Source: Platynereis dumerilii
Lineage: Eukaryota; Annelida; Polychaeta; Phyllodocida; Nereididae
Direction of reading: 5' to 3'
Length of the DNA stretch: 64,000 nucleotides
Assembly: GCA_026936325.1 (NCBI GenBank)
Contig: JAPTHN010000015.1
Span: forward strand, 6,596,767-6,660,766
Position numbers and translations under genes: made by a program. The notes below the pieces were generated by a model. It did no database searches and was not told the DNA's origin. It saw nothing but the letters and a program-made list of their open reading frames with translations. Positions 34,201 through 46,200 of this stretch are shown here, in pieces (positions within the stretch are counted from its first letter, which is position 1; each line of letters begins with the position of its first letter).

Positions 34201-37200
34201 AAGTCCAAAGAGGTGCGGACTTGCCTTTGAAGTCCAAAGAGGTGCGGACTTGCCTTTGAAGTCCAAAAAAGGTGCGGACTTGCCTTTGAAGTCCAAAGAG
34301 GTGCGGACTTGCCTTTGAAGTCCAAAGAGGTGCGGACTTGCCGTTGAAGTCCAAAAAAGGTGCGGACTTGCCTTTGAAGTCCAAAGAGGTGCGGACTTGC
34401 CTTTGAAGTCCAAAGAGGTGCGGACTTGCCTTTGAAGTCCAAAAAAGGTGCGGACTTGCCTTTGAAGTCCAAAGAGGTGCGGACTTGCCTTTGAAGTCCA
34501 AAGAGGTGCGGACTTGCCTTTGAAGTCCAAAACGTTGAAAAGTAAAGTGGCGGTGGACTGCCCGGTAGTGTCCAAAATTCTGAAATATGAAGAGGTGGTG
34601 GACTGCCCGATAGTGTCCAAAACGTTGAAAAGTAACAAGGCGGTGGACTGCCCGATAGTGTCCAAAATTTTGAAATGTAAAGAAGTGGTGGACTGCCTGG
34701 TAGTGTCAAAATTTATTGCAATTGAAATGTGCAACAATCTTTATTGGTGAAGTTTGTCGGCCAACTGCCTTATAGTTGCGAAATTGAAGAACTAAATGGG
34801 TACTTCAAATGAACAATTACTAAAACGGAAATTTAACTTTAAATGAATGCTGGGTATTTGCTTATTTGCACCTTCCAAGAGAAATTGATGTATCATATGC
34901 ACATGGTTGTTATATTTAACTAAAGTGCATCAATAGCCCATTCTCCAATGTCAGGATATTAAACCATGACCATGGCTGAAAGCAATGTTGATATAATGCC
35001 AGTGTACAGCACTCATGTTACATGTGGTACATTCCACCAAGGGTCACATCTCTTTGCAAACGTCAGTAAAGGCAAACAATGCACATGTAATGCTTTAGTA
35101 GCTCTTTGTTTGTTACCATCTCAGGCAGGCAATATCTCTTCAAATGACTTAGATAACATTTTATATGAAGGTAATCATGTTTACCTGCAGAATTTGCGGA
35201 AAGCTGATGAAAATGGCTACTTGTCATTCATTGATTTGCCTGATGAGCTCAAAATACAAGGTAACACATACAAGGTCACAAGTTTAGGTGAACCTTTTTA
35301 TGGTTTTATGGATGCACAGTCTGCAGAGGAAAATTGTTTTTTGAGTTTGGAAGAAAATTGTGTTGCAGCATTTAGCCAAAGTCGCACAGCTCTGTTTATG
35401 TTAGGCTCTTCCGCTATGTGTTTATTCAGGGATAGAAATGATGGTTTCTTTGCTTTTGATTCTCACAGTCGTGACAATATTGGCTACATGACCCCTAATG
35501 GAACAAGTGTTTTGTTACATTTTGCATCTTTAACCAATCTTACATCATATCTAGGTGCCTTGTCACGCAGCGTTTCTCAATATGTTTTGGCATATGAATT
35601 GCAAAGTGTGTCTGTGACTGTATCAATTATTCAAGGAAACAGGCACAGTGGACACGATGTAGCACAATCACATTTTGCCAGTAAGTCTGCCGAATTGCTT
35701 GTTGGTTACTTTAATGACCAACATGAAAAGAATAGAGTACACAGTGCATCTTGCAAAGGCAGTGCAACTGCAAATGAGTCAATCCAACCTAACAACAAGA
35801 AAGACAAATCAGGACAAAATAGAAGAAATGTGCCGTTGAAGCATGACAATGTCTCTCAAATGCAGGACATTGAAGTTTCCAAGAATATGAAAAAGACAAG
35901 AAATCGCAAAGAGTACATGAGGCAATATCGAGAATTAAAGAAAAGACAGACGTTGCCGTCCACAAAAACAGCCGCCGTGCCACATCCTCCTCAGCTTGCC
36001 GAAGACATTGAAATTTCCAAGAATATGGAAAAGACAAGAAATCGCAAAGAGTACATGAGGCAGTATCGAGAATTGAAGAAAAAACAGAAGTTACAGTCCA
36101 CACAAACAGCCGCCGTGCCACATCCTCCTCAGCTTGCCAAAGACATTGAAATTTCCAAGAATGTGGAAAAGACAAGAAATCGCAAAGAGTACATGAGGCA
36201 GTATCGAGAATTGAAGAAAAAACAGAAGTTACAGTCCACACAGACAGCCGCCGTGCCTCATCCTCCTCAGCTTGCCGAAGACATTGAAATTTCCAAGAAT
36301 ATGGAAAAGACAAGAAATCGCAAAGAGTACATGAGGCAGTATCGAGAATTGAAGAAAAAACAGAAGTTACAGTCCACACAAACAGCCGCCATGCCTCATC
36401 CTCCTCAGCTTGCCAAAGAACCAAGAAATCGCAAAGAATACCAGAGGCAGTATCAAGCATTGAAGAAAAGACAGAAGTTACATGACATTAAAGTTTCCAA
36501 AAGTAAGGAAAAGACAACTCGCGAAGACTACCAGAGGCAGTACCAGAGGCAGTATCGAGAACTTTCCAAAAATAAGAAAAAGACAAGAAATCGCAAAGAC
36601 TACCTAAGGCAATATCGAGAATTGAAGAAAAGACAAAAGAATTTACAGTCCACACAAACAGCCGATGTGCCGCATCTTCCTGAGTTTGCAAATGAACAAG
36701 CGTGTGACAATGTTATTGAAGCGTCTCAATCAAATATCGACAGTTGTGATATGGCTGGAAGTCAAGAGCCTCTGCTTACTCAGCAGCCCACAATTACTGA
36801 AATTGATAGTAACATGGACATTAATTCAAGTGCTCCTGAATTTGTTGATAACTTCAACAACAGTCACTCTTATTGTGAAGAACATGTGATTGATAATCGC
36901 AATGATCATGTTGATTTGTCTGCTGCCATCAATAAGTTTTTGAGAAATACCAGTGAGGGCCCCAGGTATGTCTGTGCTTGCTGTCAACAAATGTGGTTTA
37001 AGACAAGTGTAGTGCCATTACAAACTCAAGTTATCTGTATTCCACAACACCTGCTGGAATTTTGCTTCACTGAAGACATGTTAAATGCAACTGACTCATG
37101 GTTATGCAACACTTGCAAGTCCAGCCTGAAGGACAACAAAGTGCCAAAATTGTCAACAGCAAATGGTATGTATTTTCCCAAAAAACCAGAAGTTCTAAAT

Positions 37201-40200
37201 CTTCATCCTCTTGAAGAGCGTCTTGTTGCGCCAAGATTGCCATTCATGCAAATTCGTGAGCTTGGACGTGGTCGACAGTTTTCATTGCGTGGTGGTGTTG
37301 TGAATGTGCCCAATGTCATAGAAACAGCAGTATGCGCATTACCACGTTGCATGAATGAAACTGACACAATTGCTGTGAAGTTGAAGAGACGTTTGCAGTA
37401 TTCACATGCTGTATACACGGAAAATGTACGACCTGTTGCTGTGATTTCTGCTCTTCATTGGTTAATGCAAAATAGTGCTTTGTGGCGAAATAGCGGCATC
37501 AACATAAACCCCAACTGGCTCAATGAATGGCAACAGTCACTCAACAACTTTAATGCTGAAACATGTGATGATCTTCCTTCAAATGAAGTTCCTGATGTCG
37601 GTACACATATGGAGGAAGTTTGTGACGCTTCTACAACTCAGACGAACGATGCAAATGAAAACAATGTCAATACAGATACATTTGACGAAATCGATCTTAG
37701 TAACATGCCTGGCACAAACAATACAATGCTTGAAGGCTTATCAGACAGTGTTTTGAATATAGCCCCTGGAGAAAATCAGCAACCCCTTGGTTTGTTCTTA
37801 GACACTGATGCCGAATATCTAGCCTTTCCTACTATCTATTGTGGTCACAAGCCTGTCAGTAATGATGTCAGACAAGTACGTGTGCATTACAGTGACATTT
37901 GTAAGTGGGAGTTACGTGCTGCAGATCGCAGAGTTGCAAACAGTGTGCCAAACATCTTTTTCAAAATGAAGAAAACATCGATAAAGCATGTAATAGACAA
38001 AGCTGGATTTGCCATTCGCAGATGCAAAACACAAGGCCAGGCTTTCACCGCGCATGATTTACTGAATGACCAAGTGAGAGAAAATCTTGCCAGGCTTGAT
38101 GATGGCTACAAAATATTCAATGCGTTACGCAATTCACCTACCTACATGCAGAAACGCAAGAAAGATCTTTTTGCAATGATACGACAATTAGGCCTGCCCA
38201 CATGGTTCATTTCATTGTCTGCTGCAGATATGCACTGGCTGCCTTTGTTGAAGGTACTGTATGAGTTCAAACACGGCATAGTGTTATCAGATGAAGATGC
38301 CAAGAATTTGACTTGGACTGACAAATGCAACCTGGTGCAAAGTGATCCTGTAACATGTTCAAGATTCTTTGATTATCGCTTGCAGCAATTCATGTTAACA
38401 GTGCTAGGCAAATCTGGTAATGCTCTTGGCAAAATACGCGACACTTTCTACAGAACTGAATTTCAGTTTCGAGGCAGCCCACACTGTCATATGCTTGTAT
38501 GGATTGAGGATGCACCAGTATATGGTACAGCAGATGAATCAGACATTGTCAAATTCATTGATGAACATGCATCAGTTTCACTGGCAGCAGGCGAAGATGT
38601 AGTAAATGTGCAAAAACATCAGCATTCACGAACATGTCGCAAAAATGGTCATCCTGTCTGTCGCTTTGGCTTTCCTCAATTCCCTATGAATGAAACTGTC
38701 ATACTGTCTCCCTTTGACGATGGATGTGAAGATCTGACAATCCACAAAAGCAATTTGCAAAAAATCAAAAGTTACCTTGTTGACCTGGGTATGGGTGCAG
38801 AAATGCCACTGTCAGATATGTTGAATGAATTGCAATTGACACAAACCTGCTACATTGACGCGATACGCTCTTCCCTGAAAAGTCCACAAGTGTTCTTGAA
38901 GCGTACTTTGTCAGAAATAAGAGTAAATCCCTACATGGTGAAAGCAGCAGCAGCATGGAACGGAAATCAGGACATTCAGCTGTGCCTCGATAGCTGGGCC
39001 GTGGCCTCGTATGTGGTCGGTTACATAAATAAATCGGACAAGGGAATGAGTTCTCTGATGGATGAAGCTTGCAAAGAGGCACGACAGGGAAACAAAACCT
39101 TGCGTGAACAGGTCCGTCACATTGGCAATAAATTCATCAATGCTGTTGAAGTGTCTGCTCAAGAGGCAACATATTTACTTTTGCAAATGCCATTTACCAA
39201 AGCATCTCGAGAAGTTGTGTTCATAAACACTTCACCACCTGATGAAAGAGTGTTCATCCTGAAGAGCAAAGAACAACTTGAAAAAATGCCACCAAGTTCT
39301 GAAGATGTTGAGGCAAACACCATTCTGAAGTGTTACAGCAGGCGTCCAGCTGCACTGTCTTACATGTGTCTTGCAGACTTTGCTTCCATGATAGCAGTTA
39401 CCTTCCCAGCTGACATGCCACTTTCAGCCCGTTTTCAATGTTTGAATGATGATGATATCCAAGAAACAGTAAATTCAGACCTTGAAGGACCAAAATGTGT
39501 CACTCTATCCAATGGCATTGTCTTCCGCTATCGCAAAAACCCGCGTGTGATCAGGTTTGTGCAATACAATGTCAATGTTGACCCAGACAATTTCTATCGT
39601 GAGCAAATCATGTTGTATATGCCTTGGCGCAAAGAAAACACTGATCTCTTGGCAGGGTATTCGTCATACATGGCACACTACCATGACAACCAAAATGCCA
39701 TTCAAGAAGTCGCCAACAAATACCAACATCTGTCAGAGTCTGTTGAAGCTGCCATTGCTGCTGCTTGTGAATATGAACGCGATGATATTGCTCCAAATGC
39801 TCAACATATGGATGCTGAAGACATGGAAGTTGAACCCACAACAAGTGACACATACTCATTCTACGTACCAAATGCAAATTCCCAACACAGTGAATATGAC
39901 ATCAGTGCAGACATTGGCTTGCCCTCAATGAGTAGTGAGCAGATTTTGTTGCCAAATCGCATTGCAAATTCAGAATTCTATGAAGAAATTCGAAATCTCA
40001 ATCAAGAACAATTTCAATTCTTTTATCATGTCATTAATTGGATAAAAACTCGAACAGAGCCTTTACGTGTCTTCTTATCTGGTGGTGGAGGTGTTGGAAA
40101 AAGTGTGACAGTTAGAGTGTTGTATCAAGGTCTCATTAGATGGTACGGCAGAGAAGCAGGTACAGATCCAGAGGCCACAACTGTTCTAATATGTGCACCT

Positions 40201-43200
40201 ACAGGCAAAGCTGCATTTTTGGTCAAAGGTTCCACCTTGCATTCCGCATTTCGTATTCCACCCAATCGCAATGGCTCCTACCAATCTCTTAGTGCAGACA
40301 CCCTGAACACCTTACGTGTCAAATACAGTGATCTCCGTGTCTTAATGATAGATGAAATATCCATGGTTGGCTCCAGAATGCTCAATATTGTAAATTGTCG
40401 ATTACAAGAAATCAAAAACAACAATGACTTGTTCGGTGGCATTCACGTTATCATGATAGGCGACCTCTACCAATTACAACCTGTGATGGATCATTGGATC
40501 TTCCAAGATGCCAATACCACCTATGGAAGTCTAGCAAGTAACATCTGGCGTGATAATTTCACAATGTTTGAACTAGTGACCATCATGCGGCAAAGAGACA
40601 ACCGTACATTTGCAGAACTCCTGAATCGCCTGCGAGAAGCAAAACACACTCCACATGACATAGCAACCTTACAATCCAGAGTGCTTCCACCCAATTCAGT
40701 AACTGACCATGCAATTCCGCATCTCTACCCAACGAATGCCCTAGTCGATAGCTTCAACCACACAGTCTACCAAAATGCCACCACTGAAAAGGCCATTATC
40801 CAAGCCAAAGATGTTGTACATGGCGACTTCAGCAATGCTGTCAAACAAGCTACATTAGCACGCCTACCAGATTGCTCATCAGCCACAGGCAACATTCCAA
40901 GGTATCTCCATATTGCAATTGGCCTGAGATATGATATCACATCCAACATACTTTTGGAAGATGGTCTGGTGAATGGAACTTCATGCATTGTCAAACATCT
41001 GACATACCTGACAACAACCCCATTACCAAGCATCATATGGGTTGCCTTTGATGTAGAACGCATTGGCCAATCAACAAGGAATAAATATCGCCACTATTAC
41101 ACAAACTCTATACAACACACTTGGACTCCAATATTCGCAACCACAATCCATTTCTCCTATGGCCGTGATGCAAAACGCATTTCCCGTACCCAATTTCCAT
41201 TGCGAGCTGCAACAGCAAAAACCATACACAAAGCACAAGGAGCTACCATGGAACGTGTAGTTGTACAATTCAGCGAACGCAAGAACAACCACTCTCATTA
41301 CGTTGCACTCAGTCGTGTTACAAATATTAATAATCTGCAGATCCTATCTCTCAATGCCCACAAAATCAGTGTAGATGAAAAAGTTGTAGAAGAAATGGAA
41401 CGTATGCGGACATCAGCACAACTACAATTTACATTTACACCTTTGTTCAACTTGCCTTCAAACATTTTCTGTGTGACCTTTCACAATGTACGTTCCCTTC
41501 ACAATCACATCCAGGATGTGAAGCATGATCATAATTTAACTTCATCTCAAGTTCTAGCACTAGCTGAATCTCGTCTCCAGCAAACAGATCACAATGATGC
41601 TTTTCATTTGCCTTCATATAACATCACAAGATGCGATGCTGAATCTCTGTCAGGACGCCCACATCATGGCCTTGTGACATATGTGAAAGACCATTTGCAT
41701 GCCACTCCAATCACAAGTTACTCTACCACATCATTTGAAAGTATGTCTATGTGGCTACACGAAGTCAATGTTGCATTGTACATTTGCTACAAGAAACCAT
41801 CAACACCTCTGTCAGCCCTCCAATTCCATTTCACTACTGCCATTCTTGATCACTTGTCAGACAGCCGTTTCATCATTGTTGGTGATTTCAACCTGCCAGT
41901 CGGAACAACACAGTATGAAACATTCTCCTCATGGCTTGCTGCAAAGGTCCCATGTTCCCAACTAGTTTCTGGTGCCACAACAGACCACGGATCATGTCTT
42001 GACTTAGTTTACTCAAATATACCAAATATCAATGTCACAGTCCTTGAAAGCGCATGGTCCGACCACAAACCAATATCTATACAACTACACACATGATGTG
42101 CAGAGCACATAAATCACATTGTCATTAAAATACCTCTTGCTCAACTGGGCCCTTCATTGTTCTGAATTGCAGAGAAAATTTATCACTTTTGTACGTTCCT
42201 TTGTTTGTTTCTTTATTTGTTTCTTTATTTCTTTGTCAAATCATTCCACTTCGTTAATTTATAGCACATTGTTAATTGATTGCACTTTGTTAATTTATTG
42301 CACATTATTAATTTAGTGCACATTGTTTGTTTATTACACATTATTAATTTATTGCACATTGTTCATTTATTGCATATTGTTAATTTATTCCACACTTTGT
42401 TAGTATATTTCACACTTCCTGCATTTATTTCACACAGGACACCCTGACATAAGACAATGCAACATTGCCAGTGCTGCTGCAACAGTCGTCTATTAAACAA
42501 TAACCATTGTCACACATAAGTTACTAAATTTACGCAATTCCAATTCTAATTTCAGACAGCAGCACTTTCAACTGCCCATGCCACTACTCTCTACTCTCCG
42601 CTGTTTCCACACACCACAAACAACAGTGACAATTTCCCATGATTACTACAACCAAACGTCAACAACTTCCATCAACACAGTAAGTTTCAATGGGACACAG
42701 TAACACTTTCAAACTATATCTTGCAATCAACCTTAAGTGCCAACAAATCATTGTCAATTTTCATCATGGTAAACCATGTTTGCACAACTTCTAATCTCTA
42801 TGTAACTATACCTACAATTATACTCTAAAGATGTAATCTACTTCATTTGAAATACAGAGCTGTGTGTAAATAGATAATCATGAAAGTGCTCCTTCAGAAA
42901 TCCCCAATTGCCACTTGAATTCTTTCTCTTTACAGCAAAATGTAATACACATCTGTCAGGAGATTCATACGTCAAGCAATTCCGGAAATGCCTTTATCAA
43001 GAATCCACACCCTCCATGCATGGACTGCACTTAAAGGCTCTGAACAAAGCCCAAACATGGGTAACTTCTCAAGGTAAGCTACAGGAAGCACTACACAAAC
43101 AACATGAACCCCATCCATATGTCTTTATGTTTCACATTCTCAACTGCCAAACATTTTAACTTCTGTTTTGTTCTTTTTCTTCAGCTCCCTGTGCCATATT

Positions 43201-46200
43201 TCCATCACGCCATAGATAATCATCAAAGCTGTCCCCAGAAAAGATTAACATTACACTGCAAGGAACATGTACAACCAAACAGTCATCTTGTTGTCTTCAA
43301 AACTGCTGTGAGGGACACAACAATGAATGCAATATATCCCTTCATGGATAAGGGTGTCACAATAATGAAGCTCTTCCATTACACATGAAGCGAGTAAGTT
43401 TGAAAACTCCTGCTATGCTCAATTCCATTGATGCTATGGTGTAGCCCATTATTTCAATTATGCATCATATCCACATGCTTCTTGTAGTATAGCTCAAATT
43501 TCCCACATCCTTTTTGTAGCTCAACCTGTGTCTTTCTCACCCTTGCAATACAGCCACTCATGTTTCCCCATTCTGTCATTTCAGGCCTCTCACTTCGACA
43601 TTTCTACCAAATGGTCCATCGTCACTGCCAACAAAGTAAACAGTCCATTAATCATTTCAAGACCCCACCATGAATATAAAACTCCTCAAAAAATCTCAGG
43701 AATTGCCACAAGTTCATGGAACAACTGACAATTCCCTCAAACCCTGTTACACTACAGACACTGATTTCATCCTTGAAGAACACTAAAACATTATTCTTCA
43801 CAGAGCAGTTGCTCACATACCAATGACTGTTGACACCATGACCACACCAGTAAATACAATAAACCCTGACACAATTCTGTAAAGTCATTCAAGACTCAAC
43901 ATTTTCCAATAAATTCTTATAAACAACATGTCCTCTGTTTGTGTCACTTGATTTCTCATGCACCTTCAATTCTGTAACTGTTACAAGCAATATTACTTCC
44001 AGTCCAACGTCACCTATCAATCTATCACTTCTTCAAAATATCAGTTGCTCAGTGGTTAAAGCAATGGCACCTAAAAATGTGTTAGGCCGGTTTTGAATCC
44101 GCGGATTCTTGTTAGCTCTTGTTGATACAATTTAAAGAAGTTGCATGTCTTGGTGGTAGTTTTATTTTGAAGTTGTCAACCGCAAGTATTTTGCCAAGTT
44201 AAATTTCACACTTGATGTGGTTATAGATATTTATACATCTAGAACAATGTAGAAAGGTCTTATTAAAACCACATTGTATTTTATATTTTCGTTGGCAAAG
44301 TCAAAACTACTTCATACTAGGCCTAATTCATATAAACTGATTAATTTTTGGACTGATCTAATTTAAAGATTTGTGATTCTACTGTAGGCCTATAGAGTAT
44401 AGACCCATTGCAATTGTCATATATGTATAAATGTAGGATGCGATAGGGACAAACTTGTAAATTAAAAATTAATCTTGTTCATTATAAGCTATTAAGTGCA
44501 AGTTGACCCAGTGACTCTTCAAATCATAAATTACGTAGTGCATACAAAGTTCAAAATGCTGACCAAGATACTTGGGCCAGATATTCGGAAAATTTCTGTT
44601 TCACAAATCTTTAAATTAGTAGATTAGCAAGAGGTCACAACAAGTCTGGAGCTTTGGATATTTTATTTGGGGGGAGGGTAGGTCTAGTGGTAGTATGCCG
44701 GACTGCCAATCGATGGATCCAGGGTTCGAATCCAGCTCTTGCCGGGTCACCTGGGCCTATGCTGGATGACTGTTTCAATCATCCTTCGCCTCATTGCCGT
44801 ATCCTCCTCCTGTCCTAATTAGCCAACCAAGTGCATAAATACATGACGTAAAGCCCCAATCATCCATCCATCCATCCATTGGATATGTTATTTGGAACTC
44901 TCAGGGAGTGCATAAATACAGGACATAAGGCCTATTAACCTCTCACCACCAACGATGCTGACATAATTGACATAAATCAGGACCTGAGCCTTGCTTTCTA
45001 GCTCAGTGGTACCATGCTGGGCTGCGTGTCTGCAGTTTCAATCATCCTTCACGTCATTGCTGTGTCCTCCTCCTCCTCTCCTAATTAGCCTACCAACTGC
45101 ATAAATACAGGAAGTAAAGCCCCAATCATCCATCCATCCATCGACTCACAACTTGCAGTCTTGAGATTGCCGGCATCTCTTAAAAAAACCACCTTTCTTT
45201 GAATGCTGTGACGTTTCTGTCCGTTTTAATCTCTCATTTAAACCTAACCATGCTAACCCTTCTATTAAAATTTTTTTCAGATTGCTGGATGTTCTCGCAA
45301 ATCGGAAAGACCCACAATGGCTAACGGGAACGATCAAGATAGACGGACAAAATCAGCCCAAAAACTTCAAATGCATGAGCGGATATGTTGTTCAGGTAAT
45401 TATCCTTCCATTTCACACTGATACCTGGAGAATTGTTGCAGATCCAATATTCGAAAAACATATCCTTCATTCAGTGCATTAACTTTTGATTGTTATATAA
45501 ATATATGATGATGGATATTTTAAAAATAAACAATCCTCCTTTCTTTGTAGGATGATGTGGTAATGGGTACATTGTCGGTCAGAGAAAACCTAATGTTCTC
45601 AGCTAATTTGAGGTTGCCAGGAACAGTGAATCAGGAGGCCAAGAAAGCTCGTGTTCAGGATACCATTAATGAGCTGGGCCTGGATCATGTTGCAGATTCA
45701 AAGGTAGGATACTCCCATTATAAGTTTTATTGACACAGACTCACACCTGCATAAGTTTTAAAAGTGCACCTGCTTCTTGTAAATCTCGCACTTGCTTTTA
45801 TTCTTGTGATATATTTGCTGCCCAATTGTTGAGCAAAGAGCACACTTACTAATTGCTAATGAGCCTATTTCGCTCCCTGTTTGACTCCCAGTTTAGCTCT
45901 CAATCTGATTTCCAATTGACAAGCAGATTCAAGTCTCTCTTGGACTTTCTTTTTTACCCCAAACGATTTAAAAATGTAGACCACCTGGATTTCCCTCTCC
46001 TATTGAGTCCTTGCTTGACTCCTCTGATTTCTTCTATCAAAACCATACTTATAAAAGTGGTGGTTGACTCCCATTTGGACTCTGAGTCCTTGATTGACTC
46101 CCTACTTTTAAAACTGCTTTTTGGACTGTCAATGAGTCCTTGTTTGACTCCCATTAGGACCATCGATGAGTCCTTGTTTGACTCCCATTTGGACCATCGA

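Larger units (their letters stand above)
23615..44113 (+). mobile_element. Autonomous Helentron/Helitron2 (element A), with nested insertions
   Basis: The 5' end has AACCGGCCTA (23617-23626) and then its imperfect inverted copy, forming a hairpin. The 3' end has TAGGCCGGTT (44083-44092) followed by the hairpin GAATCCGCGGATTC (44095-44108) and TTGTT. An inverted repeat that sits at the 5' tip but upstream of the 3' hairpin is the mark of Helitron2/Helentron. The coding region (34966-42096) supports this with Rep, helicase and endonuclease domains. The leader is split by a TIR element (24611-32041). Leader repeats at 24290-24610 match those at 32040-32830, showing the two parts belong together. 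Without the insertion the element would be about 13 kb. It fills most of ABCG intron 2. Confidence 0.85.

Noticed and set aside
33831-34531. CRISPR-like array of 29/30-base repeats
   Set aside because: Units are joined head to tail with no unique spacers, and the genome is eukaryotic.
33508-34737. Minus-strand ORFs of 409, 304 and 225 codons
   Set aside because: They exist only because the 29/30-base minisatellite unit has no stop on that strand in any frame. The translations are cyclic repeats.
35789-36460. Minus-strand 223-codon ORF
   Set aside because: Antisense shadow of the 138-base coding repeat of the Helentron gene.
44671-44879. True tRNA gene in the SINE head (also 9313-9527, 17028-17105, 46480, 53661)
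   Set aside because: A- and B-box words are present, but the sequence runs on into a shared SINE body, and the clover-leaf arms pair poorly.
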